The notes: generated from the sequence alone by a model not told the origin. A DNA stretch of 64,000 nucleotides from Aurelia coerulea (GCA_039566865.1 CM076943.1:29210663-29274662), one strand, 5' to 3'; counted from the stretch's first letter, positions 10,963 through 21,174 are shown. Made by a program: numbers and translations.

Positions 10963-11581
10963 TGGGGAGCACAACAAGGGCAGATTTTGTAATACAATAG
11001 AATCAGTTGCTTTTGACTGACACCTCAATTCAAAGCGATTAGCGGTCACAGACAAAGAAAATTCTCTCAACCAGTAATTCAAAACAAACAAAGCCGCAAA
11101 AGTTTCTCGGAAACCCAGATTGCTAGTACGCTCGTTGTGCATTCCAGAAATTATTTCTAAGGGCAAACATGAGCATAGATCGAAAGAAGAAGGATATATC
11201 TACACATCTGCCGCGGGCATTTTATTTCTTTGGTCCAGAAGCTGAGCAGTAAATGTTTTGATAACACCCAAAAAAATAAGAGAATTGAATCGCCTCCTAA
11301 ACGGCTTGTGAACCAAAGAAATAAAATGCCCGCAGCAGATGTGTAGATGCATCCTTCTTCTTTTGATCTATGTTCATGTTTGCCCTTGAAACCAATTTCT
11401 GGAATGCACAATGAGCGAGCTAGCTACCTGGGTTTCAAAGAAACATTTGCGGCTTTGCTTGTTATGAATTACCGGTTGAGAGAATTTCTTTTGTCTGCAA
11501 TCCCTAATCGCTTTGAATTGAGGTGTCAACAAAAGCAACTCATGCTATTGTTTACAAAATCTGCCCTTGTTGGAGAGCACA
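10963..11581. repeat. Large palindromic repeat, family P copy 1
   Basis: Two arms of roughly 270 bp in inverted orientation around a ~70-bp centre (about 11245-11310, GAGAATTGAATCGCCTCC). Each arm can be read outward as a short peptide beginning near GMHNER, so the same pseudo-peptide appears on both strands; this is a consequence of the palindrome, not evidence of genes. Related palindromes lie at 43166-43695 and 56840-57535. Confidence 0.85.
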
Positions 11582-12368
11582 TCATTATGAAGTATGACAT
11601 TTTAAAAATAGGCCTAAATTTATAGCTCTGAGCTCTAGACAGAATGGAGGGAGATTGGATAACGCTATTTTTTTTGTCATGCTCCTAGAGGATTATGAAG
11701 ATCTTATGAGCGTCTTTTGTCTACTGTTTTGCCTAAAACTTGAATGTCAGGAACCTTGTTATCGAATTTAGAGCTTTTGGGGACCTTTTATTAGGAAAGG
11801 GGTCATCCTCAAAAGATTTTTAGAAAGTTGAGGAAAAGTTGCAATTTGTGTATTGACATGGGAGCCAATATCTTAATCCTCCAAGTTTTTCGAAAAACAA
11901 ACAGAAGAAACAGAAGCAACAAACTTTTTTCAGATCCTGCTGGGGGTCTGCCAGGTTTTACACGCCACTTCGAAAGTTCATTATGTTCTGGAAAAATCTA
12001 TTGTTCTTCCCATTTCTTGGTCCTAAGATTTTTCTCTAGATAAACTATGTCTTGGTAACATTCCCTGTCCCTGTGTTCACTTTTCCTGTTGTTCATCCTA
12101 CCCCTCAGCCTTGATTCTTAGATGTATCTATGTTAATTTAAAACTGAAAAAGATACAGATACTGCTCTAAATGTGTCTTTTTTTGAGGAGTTTTGGAGAT
12201 ACTTAAACACACAGAATAAGACCTGGGAGCAAAGTATCTATTCTCCATATTCATACGTTTCAGCCATTACTGAGATCTTTACTATGGCAAGCCACAGTGA
12301 GGTCAATGAGGTCAAATTCAAAATTTCGGCATTTCTCTAAATTTTGAAATAATTTGTAGCGACGATGA
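11582..12368. other. Intergenic, no gene seen
   Basis: No recognisable exon, RNA gene or repeat end. Confidence 0.35.
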
Positions 12369-12806
12369 TTAAGGTGCTACAAACCTAATTCGGACATGAA
12401 AAATCGAATTTTTTATTTCATATTTTCTGATCCAAAATTTATCATAGAATCAGATGGTGAAACCGTCTGGTACCATTTTATTACTGTTTTGTCACAAATT
12501 TGAAAATTTTAGCTCTTGGTCATGTTTATTTACCCTAGAAACGCCATAGCAACGGTTTTTGCTCCGAAGAGAAGTCCAATTTCTTGTTCCTTATGTCCAG
12601 CATTCTGTATTTTTACTAAGGGTGAAAAGAGGCTGTTGTCAACCAGAGGCTGGAGCTTCTTGTTTACCCATGTCATGTTGTTGGAATTTAACTGAAAACA
12701 AAGAGGAGACGATCCAAATTTTTCTACAGAATAGCAGTTTAACCAAGCACAAGGGAAAATAAATCATGGGCAGTTAGAATAACACGAAAAGGAAAGCAAC
12801 CAGAGA

Positions 12807-12809
<3 letters not shown>

Positions 12810-12896
<87 letters not shown>
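12810..12896. repeat. (GA)n microsatellite
   Basis: About 43 uninterrupted GA dinucleotides, so probably length-polymorphic. It lies inside element X. Confidence 0.97.
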
Positions 12897-12899
<3 letters not shown>

Positions 12900-13671
12900 T
12901 TTCGTGGAAGAAGTTCTGTGGTCAAAGGAAAAAGAAGGGCCTAAATCCTGCCTTGCCTACCTGTTGCCTTTTGTGTTAGTATCTAGTGTTGTTACTGCCA
13001 AACAGAGCCAAAAAGTTAAAGCTCCATCATGTGTTAAAACAAGATGAACAAACCAACATGAGCCAAGAAGACTGCTTTTGTTATTCAACGTTTCTGTAAA
13101 GCAAATGATTTTATTGGAGTCTGCCAAAAATATGATCTAAAGTTGAAGCATGCCTCAGCTGAGAACTCCTCAGAAGGAATTTTTTTGCTCAACTCTGGAT
13201 ATTGAAATGCTTTTGTCCATGGGAAACATCTCTTTGCACTTCAAACGAGATTATTTACACTCATGAATGAGGCCAAAGAACTTTACAGTCAAAAACATGA
13301 ATTATTTAGCATTTAGAGAAGTTTTGAGAGGTCTGAGTGTCATGGAACCATTTGCCATGTGTGGATGAATGTGACAAATTATGTGACTCAAAATTTGAAT
13401 GACTCAGTTAACAAGTTCCTCCAAAGAAGTTATACTGAGGTCACACTGGTTAGTCAGAAAAAAGCAGCAAAAGAAATGTTGCTGCACAGGAGAGCTCATT
13501 GTTTATTTGTTATTGTTTTATAGTTGAACACCTTTATCATTTAATCAATGGACGCATTGTTTATTGAGTACGGGACACAAAGGACGCATTAGCGCACCGA
13601 ACTAAGACGTTGCACGCTTAGATTTGTTTTGATTTCTTGTTTTTTTGGAACGTTGTTTACGAATTACGAAG

Positions 13672-13702
13672 ATGGCGCTTGCAGTAAGGGTTTACGAATA
13701 TT
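13672..13702 (+). CDS. Possible first coding exon with strong splice donor
   Basis: The context GAAGATGGCG resembles the YY1-type AAGATGGCG start element seen at many animal promoters. The ATG opens ten codons that run straight into a consensus splice donor (GTAAGTATG at 13703). No downstream exon was recognised. Its position within the TTAA-flanked element X means it could be a captured promoter/exon or pure chance. Confidence 0.2.
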
Positions 13703-13932
13703 GTAAGTATGTTTTCCTTGAGTTTATCGTTTCTTTTTCGCTTTATTCGTTGGTAGGCAAGCATTATTTATATTTTTCGTTTGTTTGTTTCTAGCGAAAA
13801 CCACATTCACATTCATATTCATATGTACTATCCATACGTTGCTAAACTAGCGGATTTGAATTCGTGCGTATTCGAAGAAGGTCCCATATTTTTACTGGCA
13901 ATTCTAAGAGGCTTGGTGCCACCTCATCGTGG

Positions 13933-13992
13933 CTCCCCGGCGGGGAATTGAACCCCGGTCTCCCGCGTGACAGGCGGGGATACTCACCACTA
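13933..13992 (-). pseudogene. tRNA-Asp(GTC)-like sequence, 5' end missing
   Basis: On the minus strand the segment reads AGTGGTGAGTATCCCC, then an anticodon arm CCGCCTGTCACGCGG (anticodon GTC), a variable region, and a T arm with an intact B box GGTTCAATTCC. These match the animal tRNA-Asp body closely. The expected 5' acceptor strand and first half of the A box are replaced by unrelated AT-rich sequence (TTTGAGATTTGAG repeats at 13996-14015), and no CCA-side acceptor pairing is possible. It is either a truncated tRNA pseudogene or the head of a tRNA-derived SINE. Confidence 0.85.
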
Positions 13993-15186
13993 AGTTTTGA
14001 GATTTGAGATTTGAGTTTTGAGGAAGAGAAAACCTTACAGAACTGCACTTTGAATATTGGTGCCTATATTCTAATCTCTTATCAAGGACGAGCTGCCAAT
14101 GAAGTGCTGTTACAGCAAAACACAGATTGACAATAAAACACTTCATGGTATTATTTGGCAGAGACACCCAAAAGAGATATTCACATCAAGATAGGTGGTT
14201 GAAATGCAGCAGCATCAGCTGCTATCAACTACAATGACGGAGTATTTCGCATTGGTAACATATTGAGGTGGCTAGAAATTTTCCAAGAAACATTATTGGA
14301 AAAATTGATGAGAAAAAAGAACATCAAAAGACTAACTGACAGTATGAAAAAGCAAGTAAAAAGAGTAAGAAAATGGGGAAAATACTAAGGGCACTGAAGA
14401 AAGGGTATGAAGGTATGAAAAAGATCAAGGAGAGGGTGAATGCTATGCTTCTGATGCATACTATTAGCTATAAACTGAATGATATGTAAGCCGAAAACTT
14501 TAAATGCGTTTTTCTCAAATAGGACTTTTTGAATTTTAAAAAATTCTAGAAAAAGATTTCTCCATTTGTTTTGGTTCAGACTTGGCAGTCTATTTGCTCA
14601 TACTAAGGCCCTTCCACCCTATCAAGGAAAAAGAAAATTTTTATCCAGAAATGGAATTATGCAAATTAGATCATTGGTCGAGAGGCCAAATTCCATGATG
14701 ATTGCAATATCTCTTGAACAAAGAAATATTTTTGAAAGATTTTGATAGGGTGGAAGCATCTTGGTCTAAGGTACCCATAAACCAAGTTTCAGGTTCACAA
14801 GATGTGCACAAAGTTTTACAGAATTTTTCAAAATTTCTCAATATCTTGACGCGCCCACCTTAAATAATGCATGCATGACTAATTTTGAATCCATTTTTGA
14901 TGTTAGAATATTTTTTATGTTTAGAATATAAATTTTGGTGCCATTAGCATAAGAAATAACAAAACTACAGTGATGCTGGATAATTAGGTATGTAGCACCT
15001 TAAGGTAGCAGATAACCATTAAGGGAAAAACTTTTATTTGAAGGAATAGACATCTCATTTTCACTTAATTTGTAAGTCTTTCACTTTAAAACGATTTTTT
15101 CTTAAAAATTTTGCAAATCAATTAATTAGTTACGCTTGAATGATCATGTTTGTAGAAAAATATGGATCGGCTTTTAACTCATTGAT

Positions 15187-15300
15187 CCCCGAAGACGCCA
15201 TATGGCGTCCTCCACAATCCAGCCTCATTTCCCCGAAGACGCCATATGGCGTCCTCCGCAGCTCAGTTTCTCTTCCCCGAAGACGCCATATGGCGCTTCA
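15187..15300. repeat. Three 44-bp tandem repeats, each with a 16-bp palindrome
   Basis: CCCCGAAGACGCCATATGG starts at 15187, 15231 and 15275. Each unit contains GACGCCATATGGCG; the first two complete the perfect palindrome GACGCCATATGGCGTC and the third ends GGCGCTTC. Located about 185 bp inside the left end of the Kolobok-like element. Confidence 0.93.
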
Positions 15301-16100
15301 AAAGGATGTCTTAGAAATTGCATAACAGTGTCCAAACAAAAGGAGCTTTGTCTACGGGATTTGTAGCATTGTATAGAGGAAATGTCAACCATTCTTTTGG
15401 TTACAAAAGGTCAGTAGGGGTCAGGTCAAAGTCATTGAGAAAATTCGAGTCGAATATCTGTGTTTACGTTTTTGCGATCGCGATAAATTTTATGTCCTAG
15501 AACATCATGGAAGCAAACTTATTTGCATCTAATCCAGACGGCATTTTCATAGAAACCTAATCAAAGTATGGAAAAGAGTTTTGAGGGTTTTTAGAAGCTG
15601 AAGGTGGAGTTTATTCAGAGATTAAAGCGTACGAAATATTTGTTTGAGGCGAGTGAGAAGGAGAGGTGAAGCGGGCTGGTTACCACGAAGGGAAGCAAAT
15701 GCTGAAGGAAAGCGAAGGGCAGGCTACGGAGCTCTCACAAATGAAAATCCTGCCCTTTCAGAAGAATACTGTATCTGGTCATGTTCATAATCTGGATTCT
15801 AGAAAATATGAAGAAGACTTTTTTAATTTGGTGTGCCCGTTGGTTATTAATTTATGAAATTATTGCGATGAAACGGACAGGCAACGCAAGGCAAAAGATT
15901 ATAGTAGGGCCTAACACAAGATGGCGTTTGAAGCAGATTGCTGAGATACTAAAGTGCATATCGGACTGCTGATATTCATGAACTTGCCAAGTTTGAAACA
16001 TTACAAACACCAGAAGTAAATATGATAAATGAATCATTCAGATCATTTGACACAAAAAATACACGAAGAACTGGACAGTTTTACAAACATCTATCTACAA

Positions 16101-16463
16101 CTACTGTACTCTCTGGCTTGTAAAATTCATCGCTTCGGTTTCTTCTTGTTTGCAAATTTTTTTTACAATAGTTGCTTGGATTGAATCATGATATTCTAAA
16201 AATTCAATCATTTCTTGACCTTTCATTTTCAGAAACTTTTCTTCTAACGAGTCTTGTTTTTTATATATAAGAGATTCAAAAATAGTTATCAAAATTATGT
16301 CGTGGAAGTTGAATAAGTGTGGGGATACAGGGCTGTCTTGAGGGCTTTGTTCATGGGGATTGAAGCATCGCGCATAGGACTTTTGTTTGGGGATCAATGA
16401 GTTAACAAGGATAAAATCTGAACCAGAACCTATCCAGCTATGAAACTTTGCAATTTTGTGCAC
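16101..16463 (-). pseudogene. Unrecognised 120-codon frame in the Kolobok-like element
   Basis: Open frame with balanced composition, a Lys/Glu-rich helical second half and no family signature that I recognise. It lies downstream (in the minus-strand sense) of the transposase remnants and inside the same element, so it may be a further piece of the element's protein or a second ORF. It could also be chance. Confidence 0.3.
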
Positions 16464-16792
16464 AATAAGATGCTTAAGGGGCTAGACCAAAAAAATTATT
16501 TGCATGTATTGCCTCTCTGAAAAAAATTAGGAATTTATTAAGGTGGCTAATTTTTTGCAATTTGAACAAAATTAAAACTCTTGGTATTACTGCAAAGGAT
16601 TTACTAGATAAGAGGTTTGAGCTTCAGCCCCTTCATACTATCTTACTTTAAAAGAATACCAAATTGCAAGCTTATATCTTTTGTGGTTCTGTTGCAATCC
16701 TTGTTAGAAGCTACTGAAGGATGCGTATTTTGGCAATTTGAGAAAAATGGCTTTAAACATAAAACTAGTGTCAGATATGAGGTCCCTCCAGT

Positions 16793-17400
16793 CTAATGGG
16801 CTTTAGACCCCACAAACATTGTCCCTTGTCTCCATCTAAGTGTCCTGAATCCTTTTCTAATGACCTGCAATCTTTTTCTTCTTTTTTGGCATATTTTTGG
16901 CATTTTCAGCATATCTTTTAATTGCGCAGCCTCACAGGGAGCAACTTCATGACATTTGCAAGGGCAAGATTTACAGTACACCTTTGCTCCCAGTAACTGT
17001 AGTGTAACAGAGATGCAGTGGCTATCCCAACAAAGTTCTTTGCTGAAAAAAAGGTTGGTCTTTCGGCATATCGGCCATATATGCTGCATTGTCTGAATGT
17101 TGGGTTTATCCGCGCAAGCGTGTCTCCAATAAATTGTCACTGATTTTAAGTCTTTAAAATATTGGTCTCATTGCTTTGATTTAGTAAAGATATAATATGA
17201 TCAGCAAGCTTCTTCATGCTTGAAAAAGCTACATCACCGTGACAGGACTGCAATAGTTTCACAACCGTATTATATACTGATTTTGACATTGGCGGAGGCT
17301 CGTTGACAATATGTGGCAAAACATCTGCATACAGCATAGATACAATAAGGCCCTGGCCACATTCCCTGATGCCTATTGCCGTTGTCACATTGATTTCACA
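16793..17400 (-). pseudogene. Kolobok/Mutator-like transposase remnant, two frames
   Basis: In 17146-17400 (minus) the peptide contains TAIGIRECGQGL, NEPPPMSKSVYN and SSMKKLAD, which follow the order seen at the start of the Mutator-like/Kolobok transposase domain (a small-hydrophobic GxGxG-like stretch, then xPPPxSxxxY, then a SMxxAxxE-like helix). In 16793-17140 another frame contains CPCKCH followed by a QKRRKRLQVIRKGF segment that fits the basic C-terminal end of the same family. The catalytic middle region between them is missing, so the gene is dead. Recognition is from family patterns only. Confidence 0.55.
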
Positions 17401-17767
17401 TGACTTTTAACCAGGAGCTGCATTAAAAACAGTTTTGCCCTCCATCTTTCTCTCAACAAGTCCTTTTGACTTTCAAAGCCTATCAAAAAGAAAGAAGAGG
17501 CCTTTTGCAATCTAAGCAGGCAGAGGCACCAAAGCCAAAGAGGAATCAAAATGTCTGCTCTGCTATCATAACAAAACCATCACTTCCTTCGTCACTTCTG
17601 GGGGAAGATGACTGAAGAAATCAGTCAGATAGCCTGAGTTTCCTGGCTGAAGTTGATGGTTCTTCTGGAGACCTCAGAATAATTGCCTTCCTGTCTGTAC
17701 TGCTACTGTGTGTGGGCCTAAGTTAAGCCAAGCCAATAATTGTGTGTCTATTTCTGTTTACTCCAGC

Positions 17768-17992
17768 TTATTTCAGGTGCTGGTTACTGTAAAGCAGTCT
17801 TCTTCTAGCTCTAGATCTTCTTTGCACTTTCTTGTTGTACTCAGCAAACGAAATGCATGATTGGCAAAGAGACCAAGATCGCAAATTTCCATCGATATCG
17901 AAGCAAGAGAAATAGGATAACGGATAAGTTGCAAAACAAGTACAATAACCTCTCTTTGAAGAAGTCATCATTATGAGGCTATATTGCGTCAT
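17768..17992 (-). pseudogene. Possible N-terminal piece of the Kolobok-like ORF
   Basis: A 74-codon frame with CTC, CFD and CQSC cysteines and a basic tail (VQRRSRARRRLLY). Orientation and position, upstream of the transposase remnants, are compatible with the N-terminus of the same protein. No firm family match. Confidence 0.25.
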
Positions 17993-18369
17993 TGATACAG
18001 GGTCTTTTCTGGATGTCTTGGGGGGATTTTTTCGACAAATATGGACAGTAAAGAGGGGTACTTCAGGGTTTGCGGTATTGCGGTATCGGGGGTAAATTTT
18101 GTGCGGTATTGCGGTAATGACGGGAAAAACTTGCGGTATTGCGGTATCGAGCTATCACAGCACGGTATGCGGTATTGTACGAACATTAACATCCAAACTT
18201 CATGTAATGCCATTTTCCTGTTGAAGAACAAAACATCTTCGACACGAATTGACAGAGGAAAGAAAAACGAAGGAGAGGGAGGTCCCTTATCCCTTTCTCC
18301 TTGTGCCTGCTCCACCTGCTCAACCTTGAAAAAGTACCTGCGGAGGAGAGCACGCAACATTTTGATCTG

Positions 18370-19324
18370 AAGAAAAAGAATCAAAATATTTGCACGAATC
18401 AAAACTTTAGATGTGGGAAAATCACCCCTATTTTCAAATCAGGCAATCCGGCAATGTTGGACAACTATACGCCTTTCACGGTAATTCCTGCTCTATCAGA
18501 TCTAAGTTATCTGATCATTTATAATCAACTGTCCCAGTACCTTGAATCGAATGGCCACATCAGTTTCGGTTTAGACAAGGGAGATCTACGCAACATGCAG
18601 GTACCTTACTGTCAGAAAAGGTTAGACAGAGCGTTGGAAAAGGGCTACTTTGTGGTGCTGTCTATATTGGCCTCCGTAAAGCCTTCGACACAGTACGTCA
18701 TGCAACCTTGCTGGAAAAATTGCCAAGTTATGGTATAGATGATGTGGAATTACAATGGATAGGTGATTATCTCTTTTATAGGAAACAATAAGAAATCTTT
18801 GATAACACCAGCTCATGCGAAGAAAACGTTACATGTGGTGTACCACAAGGATCCATCCTGGGGTCCCTTCTCTTTGGGCTGATAATCAACGACATCCATA
18901 TTCCGCTCACTGATGCTGGCATTATATTATATGTATTATATGCCGACGATACTGTTTATATTGTGCAAGAAAGAACTCAAATGAAATAGAACATTTACTT
19001 AAACAGTGAACTGCAAAAAGTTGCAGACTGGCTTGATCCTTGATGAAAATAACCTGTTCATTAACTTGAAAAAAGGTAAAACTGAATTTGTGCTATATGG
19101 ATCACTTCAAAAGTTGTCCAACAGCCAAACGTGGACATCAAAATCTACAATCAAACTATTCATGAGACAAAATCATACAAGTACCGTGGTATAGATTTGG
19201 ATAACCATATGAACCTACATCGACATTTGGAAAATGTGTGCAAAAATGCGTCAGCCAGAGTAAACTTTTTATCTCGTATTCGCCTTCATGTAGCAGAATC
19301 GATATTCAAAAAAATGATATGTTC
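18370..19324 (+). pseudogene. Non-LTR retrotransposon reverse-transcriptase fragment
   Basis: Across several frames the translation follows the jockey/CR1-type RT domain: GKITPIFKSGNP and NYTPFTVIPALS (fingers), YNQLSQYLES, then GLRKAFDTVRHATLLEKL (with the first catalytic aspartate in AFDTV), CGVPQGSILGSLLFGL, and YADDTVYIV (the YADD catalytic box) near 18940-18960, followed by thumb-like segments to about 19320. At least four frameshifts or stops disrupt it, including a stop after YRKQ. The N-terminal endonuclease is absent. It is cut at 19325 by the family B MITE. Confidence 0.9.
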
Positions 19325-19326
19325 TA

Positions 19327-20144
19327 CCGGGTGACCCAGAAAAAAGTTCCCACTTTTGAAAATTCATAGGATCAAGAGTACTGGATGGGTTGGAATGAAT
19401 CAATATTTGCTTGACAGCCAAAAGATCAAAGTATTTTTGTGATTTTTCTCGCCTTGTTACAAACATTGGAAAAATGGTAATTTCAGATTTAGAAAAAATT
19501 TGTGGTTGCAAAATGACTGAAAAAGGCCTGAAATACGTGATCAAATTATAAAGGACTACAACATAGAAAAAGCAATTTCTCATGGGTGAGAGATGTCGTC
19601 TGCACATTTGACTAATGTATTATTGCTCTTGACAGAGGTGAAGCGCTCGTGTGTACTGTTCTGGATTAGGAGAGTCCTAACGATTTGACCAAGTGTTTTA
19701 GGCCCCTTTTCAGTCATTTTGAAAACATGAAACTTTTGTAAAGTTGAATTCACCTATATTTGCAGTGCTCGTAAGAAGACGAGAAAAATCACAAAAATAC
19801 TTTGATCTTTTGGCTTTTAATTAGAACTTGAATCATTCAAATCCATGAAAAACTTGTTGTGCAGGCCCGTAGCACCTATTGGGGTCGGTCGGGCCCGGCC
19901 CCCCCCCCAATAATTTCCAGAAGTTGAATTTTTTATTCTTCATAATAACGTAGAAAACTGATCATTGACCGAGCATTGGCATTGGCATTGACCGAGCGAA
20001 TCTTCCGGGGGCTTCGCCCCCGGACCCCCGGAAGCTTTACCCCTTCGGTGTGAATTAGTGCCCCTCCAATCTGAAAAACGCTCCTACGGGCCTGTGTTGT
20101 GCTACGAATCTTCGAAAGTGGGAACTTTTTTCTGGCTCACCCGG
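19327..20144. mobile_element. MITE family B (CCGGGTGACCCAGAAAAAAG ends)
   Basis: Left end CCGGGTGACCCAG then AAAAAAGTTCCCACTTT; right end AAAGTGGGAACTTTTTTCTG then GCTCACCCGG; both sides flanked by TA (19325-19326, 20145-20146). It interrupts the RT pseudogene and is itself interrupted at 19862-20094. A left-end fragment of the same family lies at about 48486-48590. Confidence 0.9.
19862..20094. mobile_element. hAT-like MITE nested in MITE family B
   Basis: Ends CAGGCCCGTAG and CTACGGGCCTG. The flanks share TGTTGTG on both sides (19855-19861 and 20095-20101); an 8-bp duplication is possible if the terminal base is shifted by one. The interior has an extended G/C hairpin (CCGGGGGCTTCGCCCCCGG region near 20006-20025). 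Confidence 0.85.
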
Positions 20145-20909
20145 TATATATTCATAATTTCTGCCGTCAATGCAGTTTTACTGAAAGCACATCAATGAAA
20201 CTTTTCCCGTCGTTCTCACGTCACATTTTGGCCTGTAAAACATCTAACTACGATTTAATAGACGAAACTACAAATTTTGATGAAGGAAGGTGGATTTAGG
20301 TCGGAATCAAACTGCTACAGACCGGTATACTGTATTAAGAGCGCTGTTTTTAATTTTCTAGCGTTTGCGGTATTTTGCTATTTTTTGGTGCGGTATTGCG
20401 GTATTTGGTGTCTTTTTCGTGCGGTATTGCGGTATTGGGACCCCCCCGAAGTACCCCTCAGTAAAAACCAGCAAAAATTAAAAACGTTGGTTGCCAAGGC
20501 GTTGCTATGGATAATTTCTCCTACCCCTCCACTTTTGATACTTCATTTTGGGTATAAAACATGGAGATAATTGAGAGAAAATTTGAGAACCAATTCAGCA
20601 CAGATGACAGAGCATCTTGACACTAAAATATAAAAATTGACTTTTTTAATTTTTTTCGAAATTTTAATGGTTATCTGCTACCTTAACTGTGTATTAGAGT
20701 ATTGGGAACAGGTCTGTGAAGAAATTTTTTGAAAATCTTCATGCTCCTTCTGTCAATTTATATTTTGGTGAAGGGTGGTAAAGTCGTCCAAAAGCGGCCT
20801 AAAATCCAAAAAAGTGGCCTAAAATCTGACATTTCAAATTTCCCGGTTGGTTGTCGGTTTAGGGCGTGTCACGTGTCAATTTTGTCAGCCAGTAAGGATT
20901 TAGTGCCTA

Positions 20910-21174
20910 CCGTAAAAGCTCTATTAAGCCCCCCTCTCAATTAAGACCCCCCCCCCTTATATTAAATTCCACAGGCTACCAAATATTCTCCATTTATTTA
21001 GCTACATAAGTTTGCATGTTAATTTTGATGTGTTTTGAGATAAAACTTTGTCGAATTAATGTATTCAACTCGTAAAATTGTATGCTTAAACCGCAAAATG
21101 TGGTGCAAAATGGACTAAAAAGTGTCCAAAATTAAATAAGCCCCCCCCCCGGGGGCTTAATAGAGCTTTTACGG
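20910..21174. mobile_element. MITE upstream of CFAP70 (CCGTAAAAGCTCTATTAAGC ends)
   Basis: Left end CCGTAAAAGCTCTATTAAGC and right end GCTTAATAGAGCTTTTACGG are perfect inverted repeats followed inward by C-runs and G-runs; TA flanks both ends (20908-20909, 21175-21176). It ends 142 bp before the CFAP70 start codon and so lies in, or next to, the promoter. Confidence 0.9.

Larger units (their letters stand above)
12373..14999. mobile_element. TTAA-flanked DNA transposon-like element X
   Basis: Left end GGTGCTACAAACCTAATT and right end AATTAGGTATGTAGCACC are inverted repeats with one mismatch, and a CCAAAATTTAT stretch recurs at similar depth in both arms. Both sides are flanked by TTAA (12369-12372 and 15000-15003), as for Kolobok or piggyBac insertions. 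No transposase was recognised inside; it contains a GA microsatellite, a possible first exon at 13672 and a tRNA-Asp-like sequence. The right TTAA is shared with the next element. Confidence 0.6.
18053..20459. mobile_element. TIR element carrying an RT fragment, copy 1
   Basis: Ends GAGGGGTACTTC and GAAGTACCCCTC are inverted repeats; the flanks AGTAAA (18047-18052) and AGTAAA (20460-20465) form a 6-bp target duplication. Both subterminal regions hold degenerate iterations of TGCGGTATTGCGGTA. Between them lies a non-LTR reverse-transcriptase pseudogene. A second copy at 62738-63353 repeats both the terminus and the RT entry point, so the RT was part of the element before it multiplied. The superfamily is unknown. 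Confidence 0.8.
15004..20682. mobile_element. TTAA-flanked Kolobok-like DNA transposon (decayed)
   Basis: A perfect 19-bp terminal inverted repeat, GGTAGCAGATAACCATTAA, stands at 15004-15022 and inverted at 20664-20682; TTAA flanks both ends (15000-15003, 20683-20686). Total span is 5.68 kb, of which 2.41 kb is a later insertion (18053-20459). On the minus strand between about 16.8 and 17.4 kb lie fragments resembling the Kolobok/Mutator-like transposase. Taken together, a dead Kolobok-type element is the best reading; piggyBac also uses TTAA but its transposase is not seen. Confidence 0.7.

Noticed and set aside
11157..11625. Short GMHNER-containing frames on both strands
   Set aside because: Arms of palindrome family P; they recur at 43 kb and 57 kb with different breaks, so they are repeat sequence.
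12810..12896. GA tract as a possible GAGA-factor promoter
   Set aside because: A perfect uninterrupted dinucleotide run is better explained as a microsatellite; no gene start follows nearby except the weak candidate 780 bp away.
16793..17140. CxC and CxxxH residues as a zinc-finger gene of the host
   Set aside because: The following basic QKRRKRLQVIRKGF segment and the neighbouring PPPMSKSVYN block fit a decayed Kolobok/Mutator-like transposase inside TTAA-flanked TIRs better.
17989..18402. 137-codon minus-strand frame and its near-copy at 62733-63086
   Set aside because: Both are the antisense of the RT-carrying TIR element's left end; the similarity is due to the repeat, and the frame ignores the element's own RT orientation.
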